64,000 bases of DNA from GJ-E10 sp035625725 (GTDB lineage Bacteria > Pseudomonadota > Gammaproteobacteria > Burkholderiales > Burkholderiaceae_F): NCBI GenBank assembly GCA_035625725.1, contig DASPPB010000085.1, forward strand, positions 1-64,000, read 5' to 3'. The translations under genes and the position numbers were made by a program. Below the pieces are notes generated by a model. The model ran no database searches. It saw only the letters and a program-made list of their open reading frames with translations, and was not told where the DNA came from. This document shows positions 24,940 through 33,613 of the stretch, piece by piece (the first letter of the stretch is position 1; every line of letters starts with the position of its first letter).

Positions 24940-26004
24940 TTAGCGGACCTGCTGGCCCAGTTCGCCGGCGCGGTAGCGCTGCGCCATCTTGGTCAGCGGA
25001 AGCGCCGAAAGCTTGGCCGCCATCCCCTCGCAACCGAACTCGAGGTAGCGCTGCTTGCAAAGCTTCTTGGCCGCCTCGCGTGCGGGCTTGAGAAAGTCAC
25101 GCGGATCGAACTTCGACGGATTTTGCGCCAGGTACTTGCGCACGGCCGCAGTCATCGCCAGACGAATGTCCGTGTCAATATTGATCTTGCGCACCCCGTA
25201 CTTGATGGCCTCCTGGATTTCTTCGACCGGGACCCCGTAGGTCTCTTTCATCTGACCGCCGTATTGTCGGATCTCTTCGAGCAGGTCCTGCGGAACGCTC
25301 GAGGAGCCGTGCATCACGAGGTGGGTCGTCGGGATTCGCGTGTGGATCTGCTTGATGCGGTCGATGGCCAGGATGTCCCCGGTCGGTTTGCGCGAGAACT
25401 TGTAGGCGCCGTGCGAGGTTCCGATTGCGATGGCCAGCGCATCGAGCTGGGTGCGCTTGACAAAATCCGCCGCTTGGTCCGGATCGGTGAGCAGCATATC
25501 GCGCGTCATCTTGCCTTCGGCGCCATGCCCGTCTTCCTTGTCGCCTTGCATGGTCTCAAGCGATCCCAGGCAGCCGAGCTCGCCCTCCACACTCACGCCC
25601 AGGGCGTGGGCCGAGTCGACCACTTTTTTCGTCACCTGCCAGTTGTAGTCGTAGTCGGCGACGGTTTTGCCATCTTCCTTCAGGGAGCCGTCCATCATGA
25701 CCGAGGAGAACCCCAGACGGATTGCCGAGTCGCACACGGCCGGCGATGCGCCATGATCCTGGTGCATCGCCACCGGAATATTGGGATAGGTCTCGATGGC
25801 CGCTTCGATGAGGTGGCGCAAGAACTGTTCGCCCGTATATTTGCGGGCACCGGCCGATGCCTGCATGATCACGGGAGAGTTCACCTCGGCGGCGGCCTCC
25901 ATGATCGCCTGCACCTGTTCGAGGTTGTTTACGTTAAACGCCGGTACGCCGTAGTTGTGTTCGGCCGCATGGTCGAGCATTTGCCGCGTTGAAATCAGGG
26001 CCAT
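24940..26004 (-). CDS. fba: Class II fructose-bisphosphate aldolase
   Basis: A 354-residue zinc-dependent aldolase of the IIB subgroup. It shows YGVPAFNVNNLEQ, AMHQDHG with zinc-binding histidine (about 78-84), FSSVMMDGS, EGELG, and NIDTDIRLA near the C-terminus. It interconverts fructose-1,6-bisphosphate with the two trioses. GGAG stands 5 nt before the ATG. It forms a glycolytic set with pgk and gap upstream on the same strand. Confidence 0.96.
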   Translation of the reverse strand: MALISTRQMLDHAAEHNYGVPAFNVNNLEQVQAIMEAAAEVNSPVIMQASAGARKYTGEQFLRHLIEAAIETYPNIPVAMHQDHGASPAVCDSAIRLGFSSVMMDGSLKEDGKTVADYDYNWQVTKKVVDSAHALGVSVEGELGCLGSLETMQGDKEDGHGAEGKMTRDMLLTDPDQAADFVKRTQLDALAIAIGTSHGAYKFSRKPTGDILAIDRIKQIHTRIPTTHLVMHGSSSVPQDLLEEIRQYGGQMKETYGVPVEEIQEAIKYGVRKINIDTDIRLAMTAAVRKYLAQNPSKFDPRDFLKPAREAAKKLCKQRYLEFGCEGMAAKLSALPLTKMAQRYRAGELGQQVR

Positions 26005-26080
26005 CTCCGTCTCCTTTCAAATCCTATCCTAGGGCCATACGCGCTCGGGCACTCTGGCCCCTGCTGCCGGCTGCGCCGCC

Positions 26081-27286
26081 TTACCGCGCCGCCGCACGTT
26101 CTTCCAAAACCGCCACCGCGGGCAAGGTCTTGCCCTCGAGGAATTCGAGAAATGCGCCGCCACCGGTGGAAATGTAGCTCACCCGCTCGGCGATTCCGTA
26201 CTTCGCGATCGCTGCCAGCGTGTCGCCGCCGCCAGCGATCGAAAAGGCTCCCTTTGCCGTTGCGCTGGCAATTGCAAGGGCCAGGTCGTGCGTGCCTTGC
26301 GCGAACGCGTCGAACTCGAACACGCCCAGCGGACCGTTCCAGATGATCGTGCCGGCCTCCTGGATGATGCGCGCCAGGTGTGCCGAGGTCTGCGGCCCCA
26401 CGTCAAGGATCATCTCGTCGGCCTGGACATCATCGGAGCGCCGCAGCTGCGCGGGCGCGTCGGCGGCAAAGCGCTTGGCCACGACCACGTCCATGGGAAG
26501 CGGCAGCGTTGCGCCTTTTTTCTGAAGGGTGTCGATCACCTTCTTGCACTCGGCCACCAAGTCGGCCTCGGCCAGCGACTTGCCGATGGGCATGCCGCTC
26601 GCCAGCAAAAAGGTATTCGCGATGCCGCCCCCGACGATCAAGCGGTCGACTTTTTGCGCCAGGTTGTTGAGGATCGTGAGCTTGGTGGAGACCTTCGAGC
26701 CGGCAACGATCGCGACCAAGGGCCGCTTGGGGTTGCCCAGCGCTCGGCCCAGTGCCTCAATCTCGGCGGCAAGCAGCGGTCCGGCGCAGGCCATGGGCGC
26801 AAAGCGCGCAATTCCGTGGGTTGTAGCCTCGGCACGATGCGCGGTGCCAAAGGCGTCGTTGACATAGACATCGCACAGCGCCGCGATCTTGCGCGCGAGT
26901 TCCTCGCTGTCTTTTTTCTCGCCTTTGTTGACTCGGCAGTTCTCCAGCAGCACTACCTGGCCCGGGGCAACCGTGACCCCGTTGACCCAATTGGCAACGA
27001 GCGGCACGGGCCGGCCGAGCAACTCCGAGAGGCGCGCGGCGATGGGGGCCAGCGAGTCGGCCGCGGTGAGCGTACCTTCGGTCGGACGCCCCAGATGCGA
27101 GGTGACCATGACGGCCGCGCCGGCGCCCAACGCCGCCCGGATCGCCGGCACGGAGGCGCGGATGCGCGTGTCCTCGGTGATGTTGCCCTTTTCGTCTTGG
27201 GGGACATTCAGGTCCGAGCGGATGAATACCCGCTTTCCGCGCAGCTTGTCTTGCTTGCACAGTGCATCCAGTGTCAGAACGCTCAT
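26081..27286 (-). CDS. pgk: Phosphoglycerate kinase
   Basis: A 401-residue PGK. N-terminal substrate-binding RVFIRSDLNVPQD (19-31), RIRASVPAI, TSHLGRP (around 60) and the ATP-side GGGDTLAAIAKYG and STGGGAFLE near the C-terminus are intact. The ATG at 27286 gives the family's normal N-terminus; the frame upstream is ignored. It is 245 bp downstream of gap and 76 bp upstream of fba. Confidence 0.96.
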   Translation of the reverse strand: MSVLTLDALCKQDKLRGKRVFIRSDLNVPQDEKGNITEDTRIRASVPAIRAALGAGAAVMVTSHLGRPTEGTLTAADSLAPIAARLSELLGRPVPLVANWVNGVTVAPGQVVLLENCRVNKGEKKDSEELARKIAALCDVYVNDAFGTAHRAEATTHGIARFAPMACAGPLLAAEIEALGRALGNPKRPLVAIVAGSKVSTKLTILNNLAQKVDRLIVGGGIANTFLLASGMPIGKSLAEADLVAECKKVIDTLQKKGATLPLPMDVVVAKRFAADAPAQLRRSDDVQADEMILDVGPQTSAHLARIIQEAGTIIWNGPLGVFEFDAFAQGTHDLALAIASATAKGAFSIAGGGDTLAAIAKYGIAERVSYISTGGGAFLEFLEGKTLPAVAVLEERAAAR

Positions 27287-27531
27287 GACGGTGCTTTCAA
27301 GGTAAGGGAGGTTGCTCGCGCCTGCCACCGTGCGAGTCCGAGCCGCACCGTCTGCGTGCGCACCCGACCTCCGGGATTATAGGATTGGTTCGCTACACGC
27401 TTGCATCAAATGACCCCGCGCGAGGCACGGGCGGCAGGCCCGCGACAGCCGCCCCCGACAAAAGGGGCAGCGGGTGGGACGCTTTGCCAGCGCCCGCACC
27501 CGATCGCGCCGCGCGCGCGCCCCCTGCCTCC

Positions 27532-28539
27532 TCAGGCCTTCATGAGCGCGACGGTCGTGTCCAGCATGCGGTTGCTAAACCCCCACTCGTTGTCATACCA
27601 GCTGCTCACTTTGACCAGGCGACCGGAAACTTTGGTGAGGGTCGCGTCAAAGATTGACGAATGCGCGTTGTGGTTAAAGTCGACCGACACCAGCGGCAGA
27701 TCGTTGTAGGCGAGAATGCCGCGCAACGCGCCGTCGGCGGCATCGCGCAAGACCCGGTTCACCTCCTCCACGCTCGTGTCGCGCGCAGCGATGAACGAGA
27801 GGTCGACCAACGAGACGTTGATCGTGGGCACGCGCACCGCAAAGCCGTCGAGCCGGCCGTTGAGCTCGGGCATGACCAGTCCCACCGCCGCGGCCGCTCC
27901 GGTTTTGGTCGGGATCATCGATTGCGTGGCCGAGCGCGCGCGGCGCAAGTCCTCGTGGTAGACATCGGTGAGAACCTGATCGTTCGTGTACGAGTGCACG
28001 GTCGTCATCAGGCCATTGACCAGCCCGATGCGCTCGTGCAGCGGCTTGACCAGCGGCGCCAGGCAATTGGTCGTGCACGAGGCGTTGGAGATCACCGTAT
28101 GGTTGCGCGTCAGCACATTGTGGTTGACGCCATAGACAATGGTTGCGTCCACGTCCTTGCCGCCCGGCGCAGAGATCACGACCTTCTTGGCGCCCGCCTT
28201 GATATGAGCACCCGCTTTTTCCTTGGTGGTAAACAAGCCGGTGCATTCCATCACGACGTCGACTTGCATCGCCGCCCAGGGCAGCTGCGACGGATCGCGC
28301 ATCGACAGCACTTTGATCCGATCGCCATTGACATTGAGCGCGTCGCCATCGACCGACACGGTCCCCGAAAACGGCCCATGCACCGTGTCATAGCGCGTCA
28401 AATGGGCATTGATTTTGGCATCGCCCAGATCGTTGATCGCGACGATCTGCACGTCGTGCTTCTTGCCGCCCTCGTAGTGAGCCCGCAGCACGTTGCGGCC
28501 GATGCGCCCGTAGCCGTTGATTGCTACCTTGATGGTCAT
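27532..28539 (-). CDS. gap: Glyceraldehyde-3-phosphate dehydrogenase
   Basis: A 335-residue type I GAPDH. The NAD-binding start IKVAINGYGRIGRNVLRA (3-20) and the active site SNASCTTNCLAP with C155 are present, followed by LTDVYHEDLRRARSA. AAGGAGG lies 11 nt before the ATG at 28539. It leads the minus-strand gap-pgk-fba series. An extended -10 element lies about 170 bp upstream. Confidence 0.96.
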   Translation of the reverse strand: MTIKVAINGYGRIGRNVLRAHYEGGKKHDVQIVAINDLGDAKINAHLTRYDTVHGPFSGTVSVDGDALNVNGDRIKVLSMRDPSQLPWAAMQVDVVMECTGLFTTKEKAGAHIKAGAKKVVISAPGGKDVDATIVYGVNHNVLTRNHTVISNASCTTNCLAPLVKPLHERIGLVNGLMTTVHSYTNDQVLTDVYHEDLRRARSATQSMIPTKTGAAAAVGLVMPELNGRLDGFAVRVPTINVSLVDLSFIAARDTSVEEVNRVLRDAADGALRGILAYNDLPLVSVDFNHNAHSSIFDATLTKVSGRLVKVSSWYDNEWGFSNRMLDTTVALMKA

Positions 28540-28712
28540 GATTGGAATTCCCTCCTTGTGTAAGCTGCAAACGCACCGCAGTTGAGGCTCCGCCACTGGC
28601 GCCGCCTCGGGTCGGGAACCGGTGCGATAACCCTCAGGACTGGCGCTGCCCGATGGGTTGAAGTCACAGACCCCACCGGCTCCTCGTGCACCGCCTCTGC
28701 CGTAGCGTACCG

Positions 28713-28721
28713 ATTTTAACA
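28713..28721 (-). promoter_or_regulatory. Candidate extended -10 promoter for gap
   Basis: On the minus strand TGTTAAAAT forms an extended -10 element (TG-N-TAAAAT) about 175 bp before the gap start codon. No good -35 hexamer is found at 16-18 bp, which an extended -10 can tolerate. The rest of the 301 bp spacer 28540-28840 between gap and rsmE shows no gene or terminator. Confidence 0.35.
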
Positions 28722-28840
28722 GCGCAAAGGCTGATCTTCGTCATGTGCCTCGTGCATTCCCGAGGGCAATGGGCGGTTTTGCGATGGATGCAACGCGCCG
28801 GCGACGCGCGATCGAACCGGATTAGCGTACGCTGGCGTCG

Positions 28841-29578
28841 ATGAGGGCGCCGCGTTTTCTCGTCCCCGACGGTCTCGCGGTGGGCCAAACCGTCGAGTTG
28901 CCGCCGGCCTGCAGCCATCACGCCTTGCGCGTGCTGCGGCTGCGCCCCCACGACGCGCTCGTGTTGTTCGACGGCCGCGGCAGCGAGTACGAGGCCTTCC
29001 TGATGCCCGGTGCGCGCGGCGCCGGCCCGCTCCGGGCGACGATTGTGCGCGGCGCAGCCGTAAACCGCGAGGCGCGCTTGCGCATCACCATCGTGCAGGC
29101 CCTGAGCGCACAGGACAAGATGGACTGGCTCATCGAAAAGACCGTCGAGTTGGGCGTCGATCGCATCGTCTTGGCGAGCGCGGCGCGCAGCGTCGTGCAC
29201 CTCAGCGGGCCCAGGCAGCAGCGACGCGTCCAGCGCTGGCATCAGCTCGCCGCGGCCGCGTGTGCGCAGTGCGGGCGTAACCGTTTGCCGCGCGTGGAGC
29301 TGGCCGATGACCTGGCCGCGGCCCTGAGCGCAGGAGCCGAAGCGAGCGCCCGCTGGCTGCTCGAGCCCAGCGCGCCCTCGGGACTGGTGGCGCCAGCCGG
29401 CGCCCGATCGGTTGCGCTTGCAGTGGGGCCGGAGGGCGGGTTTGACGCGCGCGAAGCGGCGCTTGCCCGATCGCTCGGTTATGTGAGCGCCCGCATGGGG
29501 CCGCGCGTGTTGCGCACGGAAACCGCGGCCGTGGCGGCGGTCTGCGTCCTGCTTGCCCTAGACGGCGAGTTTTCATAG
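28841..29578 (+). CDS. rsmE: 16S rRNA m3U1498 methyltransferase
   Basis: A 245-residue SPOUT-class RNA methyltransferase. It has an N-terminal PUA-like part (HHALRVLRLRPHD), KMDWLIEKTVELGVDRI in the middle, and the SAM-knot motifs AVGPEGGFDAREAALA and GPRVLRTETAAVAA at the C-terminus. It should methylate U1498 of 16S rRNA. Divergent from gap and convergent with the patatin gene, 13 bp apart. Confidence 0.93.
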   Translation: MRAPRFLVPDGLAVGQTVELPPACSHHALRVLRLRPHDALVLFDGRGSEYEAFLMPGARGAGPLRATIVRGAAVNREARLRITIVQALSAQDKMDWLIEKTVELGVDRIVLASAARSVVHLSGPRQQRRVQRWHQLAAAACAQCGRNRLPRVELADDLAAALSAGAEASARWLLEPSAPSGLVAPAGARSVALAVGPEGGFDAREAALARSLGYVSARMGPRVLRTETAAVAAVCVLLALDGEFS

Positions 29579-29591
29579 CGGCGCGCCGAGC

Positions 29592-30866
29592 TCAGAGCAC
29601 AACGACGCGCGAAGGGGAGGCGGCCAGTGGTTCGCGCCGCTCGGTGAGAAATTGCATCACCGCATCGCGAAGCGCGAGCGTGTCGCGATAGCCCAGATCG
29701 ATTAGCGCGCGTGTGAACGGCGCCTCAAAAAGGAGGTAGCTCGCAAGCCCGGCGCCGCTCGAGCGATAGGTGCCGATCGCCTCGAGCAGTGCCCGGATCG
29801 GCCGGGGCAGCGCACCAATATATTCCATTGCGATGCCATCGAGGCGCTCGCTCGGAGAGATGGTCAGGGTCTCGATGGCCCGCAGCCCGGTGGCGCGCTG
29901 GGCGTGGGGCGACATGGTTTCCACGACCTGGTTCATCTTCTCGAGGCGCTCCACATCCGTGGCCAGGGCGTCGAGGAAGATTGTCGAGAGCGCGTGGCCG
30001 GCCACCTGCGCAAGCGACGGGTAGGCGGCGGCATCGAAATTGGGCAGCACGCCGGGGTTGCCGGTTTGCGCCACGCCGATGACCAAGACGCGCTCGGCGC
30101 CCAGGTGGATCGCGGGGCTCGTCGGCGAGAGCTGTCGCATCGAACCGTCGCCGAAGTACTCCACGCCGCCCGTGCCCGAGTCCGATAGATCCAGAGGCGT
30201 GGCCGGAAAAACAAAGGGGATCGCCGAAGACGCGAGCAAGTGCGGTACCCCGATTTTCGCGCGCACCGAAACGCGCTGGTGTTTGGTGGGGAAGTTGTGC
30301 TCGACCAGCGCCTGATAGAACGTGACGTGCTTGCCCGAGCTGTAGCTCGACGCCCCGACCGCCAGCGCGCGCAGGTGTCCGCGCTCGAGCGCGAGGTCGA
30401 CGCGCGCAAAATCGATGAGCCGGGTCAGCAAATCGCGCAGTGGCTCATTGTCGAGCAGGGATTTGGGTCGCAAGCGCAACGAGCGCCGAACGATCCAACC
30501 GATCGACAGCAAGGACAGCCAGCGCGCCCCGCTCCGCAGCACGCCAAACATGTCGGCGCGGTAGACCTGGTGGGCGTGGAAGTTCTCCCACACCGCGACC
30601 AGTTGCGCAACGGCGTCTTGGAAGTTGTCGGAACGGCTCGCCAGTGCGGCCGCGTTGATGGCGCCCGCCGATGTGCCCACGAGGATCGGGAAGGGGTTGT
30701 GCGCCTGGGCGATGTCCGGGTCCATGCCGCGCCGGGCGTCGCGCAGCAGTGCCGCCACTGCCTTGAGCACGCCCACCTGGTAGGCCGCGCGCGCACCTCC
30801 GCCCATCAGTATCAAGGCCGCGGGCGTCGTGCGCAGCCGCACCCGATCGAGATGGCGCTCACTCAT
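29592..30866 (-). CDS. Patatin-like phospholipase
   Basis: A 424-residue patatin-family lipase. The oxyanion loop GGGARAAYQVG (22-32), nucleophile serine in GTSAGAIN (64-71) and the acidic residue in FGDGSMRQ (patatin DGG/DGS) make a Ser-Asp dyad. A family-typical helical segment after about residue 110 contains a hydrophobic stretch SLLSIGWIVRRSL. No signal peptide is seen, so cytoplasmic or membrane-associated. It should cleave acyl ester lipids. It ends 13 bp from rsmE and starts 35 bp downstream of the malic enzyme stop. Confidence 0.88.
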   Translation of the reverse strand: MSERHLDRVRLRTTPAALILMGGGARAAYQVGVLKAVAALLRDARRGMDPDIAQAHNPFPILVGTSAGAINAAALASRSDNFQDAVAQLVAVWENFHAHQVYRADMFGVLRSGARWLSLLSIGWIVRRSLRLRPKSLLDNEPLRDLLTRLIDFARVDLALERGHLRALAVGASSYSSGKHVTFYQALVEHNFPTKHQRVSVRAKIGVPHLLASSAIPFVFPATPLDLSDSGTGGVEYFGDGSMRQLSPTSPAIHLGAERVLVIGVAQTGNPGVLPNFDAAAYPSLAQVAGHALSTIFLDALATDVERLEKMNQVVETMSPHAQRATGLRAIETLTISPSERLDGIAMEYIGALPRPIRALLEAIGTYRSSGAGLASYLLFEAPFTRALIDLGYRDTLALRDAVMQFLTERREPLAASPSRVVVL

Positions 30867-30901
30867 CGCATCGCGCGTCCTGCCCGTGGCGCAAACCGAA
30901 G

Positions 30902-33202
30902 CTAGCGTTGCGAGTTGGCGTCAACAACGGCGAGTGCGGCCATGTTTACGATCCGGCGCACGGTCGCCGAAGGCGTCAGGATGTGCACGGCTCGTGCGGC
31001 GCCAAGCAAGATCGGTCCGACCGCGACGTTATTGCCCGCGATGGTCTTGAGCAAGTTATACGCGATGTTGGCCGCATCGATGCCCGGGCACACCAGCAAA
31101 TTGGCGTCGCCCTTGAGTGTCGAGAAAGGCATGATGGCCTTGCGCAGCGTTGCATCGACCGCGCAATCGGCGTGCATTTCGCCGTCGACTTCCAGGTTCG
31201 GCGCAGCCGCGCGCAGCAGTTCCAGTGCGCGGCGCATCTTTACCGCGGAGGCGGCCTCGCTGGTTCCGAAATTCGAATGCGACAGCAGGGCGACGCGCGG
31301 CGATATTCCCAAACGGCGCAGTTCCTCGGCTGCGCTGATCGTAATCTCCGCGACATCCTCCGCGCTCGGGTCGATGTTGACGTGCGTATCGACCAAGGCG
31401 ATCTGCCGGCCGGGGACCATGAGGATGTTCATCGCGGCATAGACCTTGGCGCCCGGCCGCCGGCCCAGGACCTGATCGAGGTAGCGCAGGTGCAGCCCGT
31501 GGGTCCCGAAGGTGCCGCAGATCATCGCGTCGGCGTCGCCCTGATGGATCAGCATCGCACCGATGAGCGTGTGACGGCGCCGCATCTCGATGCGCGCGTA
31601 CTGTTCCGTAACGCCCCGGCGCGCGGTCATGCGGTGGTAGGCCTGCCAGTAGGAGCGGTAGCGCGGATCGGACTCGGGATTTACCACCTCGACGTCGACA
31701 CCGGCACGCATTCGCAGGCCAAAGCGCTCCACACGCCGTTCAATCACGGCTGGTCGCCCGACGAGGATGGGACGGCCGACACCCTCGTCGATGACGACCT
31801 GCACCGCGCGCAGCACGCGCTCGTCCTCGCCCTCGGCGAACACGATCCGACTGGCCCCGCCCGCAGCGTGCGCCTTTTTGGCCACCGTGAAGATCGGCTT
31901 CATGAAGGTGCCGGAGTGATAGACGAACTGCTGCAATTGCGCGTGATAGGCGTCGTAGTCGGCAATCGGTCGGGTGGCCACGCCGCCGCGCACCGCGGCC
32001 TTGGCCACGGCCGGCGCGATGCGCAGCATCAACCTTGGGTCAAAGGGCTTGGGGATGATGCAATCGGGACCAAAACTCAGGTTGCTCACGCCGTAGGCGT
32101 GCGCGACTTCGTCGCTGGTTTCCTCTTGTGCCAATTGCGCAAGCGCGTGGACGGCGGCGATCTCCATCTCGCGCGTGATCGTCGTGGCGCCGACGTCGAG
32201 CGCACCGCGGAAGATGAAGGGAAAGCAAAGCACATTGTTGACCTGGTTGGGGTAATCGGAGCGCCCCGTGGCAATCAACGCATCGTCGCGAACGGCCTTG
32301 ACCTGCTCGGGAAGTATCTCGGGCGTAGGGTTGGCCAGTGCCAGGATGAGCGGTGCCGGCGCCATGGAGCGCACCATCTCGGGAGTGCACACTCCACCGG
32401 CGGAGAGCCCCAGAAAGATGTCGGCTCCGTGCATGAGCTCGGCGAGCGTGCGCGCCTGCGTGGACTGCGCAAACCGCGCCTTGTCCTCGTCCATCAGTTT
32501 GGTGCGGCCCTGATAGACGACGCCTTCGATGTCCGCGACCCAGATGTTTTTTCTGGGCACCCCGAGTTCCACCAGAAGCTCCAGGCAAGCCAGGGCCGCG
32601 GCACCGGCCCCGCTGCACACGAGTTTGACCTGCGCGAGCGATTTGCTGACCAGCCGCATCGCATTCAGAACGGCCGCGCCCACGATGATTGCCGTGCCGT
32701 GCTGATCGTCGTGGAATACGGGAATCTTCATGCGCTCGCGCAACCGGCGTTCGACGCGAAAGCACTCCGGAGCCTTGATGTCCTCCAGATTGATCGCACC
32801 GAAGGTGGGCTCAAGCGCCGCGATGATTTCCACGAGCCGATCCGGATCCGTTTCGGCGATCTCGATGTCAAACACGTCGATGCCGGCAAACTTCTTGAAG
32901 AGCACCGCCTTGCCCTCCATCACGGGCTTTGCAGCCAGCGGCCCGATGGCCCCGAGCCCCAACACGGCGGTTCCGTTCGTGATGACGCCGACCAGATTCG
33001 CGCGCGCGGTATAGCGCGCCGCGGAGCTGGGCTCCTCGACGATCGCCTCGCACGCGGCTGCAACCCCCGGTGAATAGGCCAGCGCCAGATCGCGTTGGTT
33101 GATCAGCTGTTTGGTGGGAGTTATCGAAATCTTCCCGGGGCGCGGAAACTCGTGGTACTCGAGTGCGGCGGGGCGCAAGTCGGCGTTCGGTGGCGTGGGC
33201 AT
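30902..33202 (-). CDS. maeB: NADP-dependent malic enzyme with phosphotransacetylase-like domain
   Basis: A 766-residue multidomain malic enzyme. The malic-enzyme half (about 1-430) carries LALAYSPGVA, TNGTAVLGLG, KIPVFHDDQHGTAI and VCSGAGAAALA, converting malate to pyruvate, CO2 and NADPH. The C-terminal half (about 440-765) resembles phosphate acetyltransferase and is regulatory in this family, with no need to be catalytic. The ATG at 33202 is preferred; a second in-frame ATG at 33229, with a seven-T run directly after it, would add nine residues. Neither has a clear ribosome site. Single gene; divergent from a small-RNA promoter at 33.4 kb. Confidence 0.93.
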   Translation of the reverse strand: MPTPPNADLRPAALEYHEFPRPGKISITPTKQLINQRDLALAYSPGVAAACEAIVEEPSSAARYTARANLVGVITNGTAVLGLGAIGPLAAKPVMEGKAVLFKKFAGIDVFDIEIAETDPDRLVEIIAALEPTFGAINLEDIKAPECFRVERRLRERMKIPVFHDDQHGTAIIVGAAVLNAMRLVSKSLAQVKLVCSGAGAAALACLELLVELGVPRKNIWVADIEGVVYQGRTKLMDEDKARFAQSTQARTLAELMHGADIFLGLSAGGVCTPEMVRSMAPAPLILALANPTPEILPEQVKAVRDDALIATGRSDYPNQVNNVLCFPFIFRGALDVGATTITREMEIAAVHALAQLAQEETSDEVAHAYGVSNLSFGPDCIIPKPFDPRLMLRIAPAVAKAAVRGGVATRPIADYDAYHAQLQQFVYHSGTFMKPIFTVAKKAHAAGGASRIVFAEGEDERVLRAVQVVIDEGVGRPILVGRPAVIERRVERFGLRMRAGVDVEVVNPESDPRYRSYWQAYHRMTARRGVTEQYARIEMRRRHTLIGAMLIHQGDADAMICGTFGTHGLHLRYLDQVLGRRPGAKVYAAMNILMVPGRQIALVDTHVNIDPSAEDVAEITISAAEELRRLGISPRVALLSHSNFGTSEAASAVKMRRALELLRAAAPNLEVDGEMHADCAVDATLRKAIMPFSTLKGDANLLVCPGIDAANIAYNLLKTIAGNNVAVGPILLGAARAVHILTPSATVRRIVNMAALAVVDANSQR

Positions 33203-33329
33203 CGGTGGCTGGAGCGTCAAAAAAACCATTATCGGACGTTCGGGCAGACCCAGCGCGTCGGCTGCCGGTTCGCGTCAAGCGAGCCTTCGCCCGGCAAGCG
33301 TGCGCGCCCCTCCTCAGAACGCCCCCCTT

Positions 33330-33359
33330 TTTGCCTGAACCCACGTTTGTTCAGGCAAA
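33330..33359. repeat. Perfect 11-bp inverted repeat upstream of maeB
   Basis: TTTGCCTGAAC and GTTCAGGCAAA form perfect 11-bp arms around an 8-nt spacer. There is no T-run after it on either strand, so it does not look like an intrinsic terminator. It lies between the divergent maeB and small-RNA genes and may be an operator. The binding factor is unknown. Confidence 0.7.
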
Positions 33360-33364
33360 CAATG

Positions 33365-33383
33365 CCTTTGTCATGGACAAAGG
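33365..33383. promoter_or_regulatory. Palindromic operator candidate next to the small-RNA promoter
   Basis: CCTTTGTC and GACAAAGG form perfect 8-bp arms around ATG and end exactly where the -35 hexamer begins. This position suits an activator or repressor of the small-RNA promoter. It is different in sequence from the inverted repeat at 33330-33359. Confidence 0.6.
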
Positions 33384-33412
33384 TTGACCGCAACGCAGAT
33401 GCCGCGTATATT
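33384..33412 (+). promoter_or_regulatory. Sigma-70 promoter of the small RNA
   Basis: TTGACC at 33384-33389 and TATATT at 33407-33412 are separated by exactly 17 bp. This is the best -35/-10 pair I found in the window. Predicted transcription start is around 33419-33421. Confidence 0.75.
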
Positions 33413-33418
33413 TTGTCC

Positions 33419-33532
33419 TAGCTCTTTCCGGAGCCTGTCTCCCAGACTGAGCGGGCAGACCCTCTACTCGGTGCCTCTCCTCCCTCCCTCCTCAGCCGAT
33501 TTAGGGTGCGCTCGGTCGACAGGCTCTTTTTT
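33419..33532 (+). ncRNA. Predicted small RNA with anti-Shine-Dalgarno-like loop
   Basis: About 110 nt lie between a clean sigma-70 promoter (33384-33412) and an intrinsic terminator. The closing stem is GAGCCTGTC (33431-33439) with GACAGGCTC (33518-33526), followed by six T. Inside, CTGAG (33447-33451) can pair with CTCAG (33491-33495), GGG-CAGA-CCC makes a small hairpin, and GCCGA/TCGGT another. A pyrimidine-rich stretch CTCTCCTCCCTCCCTCCTC (about 33475-33493) is left largely unpaired and could pair with GGAGG ribosome-binding sites. No open frame of note is within it. The Rfam entry I recall as Betaproteobacteria toxic small RNA is a possible relative, but I could not check. Confidence 0.68.
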
Positions 33533-33613
33533 ATTTCTGTCACGCGCGTGCCGTGGGTGGGCGCAAACTCGCCGCCGGCCAGGCGCTGGCGTAGCACAAA
33601 AGACCCGCGCGCC

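Noticed and set aside
27287..27531. Terminator between gap and pgk
   Set aside because: GC-rich partial repeats are present but there is no T-run on the minus strand and the two genes are probably co-transcribed.
30908..33073. 721-codon plus-strand open frame antisense to maeB
   Set aside because: It lies entirely opposite a clear malic enzyme and is histidine/arginine-rich with no family resemblance. It is typical of GC-rich third-position bias.
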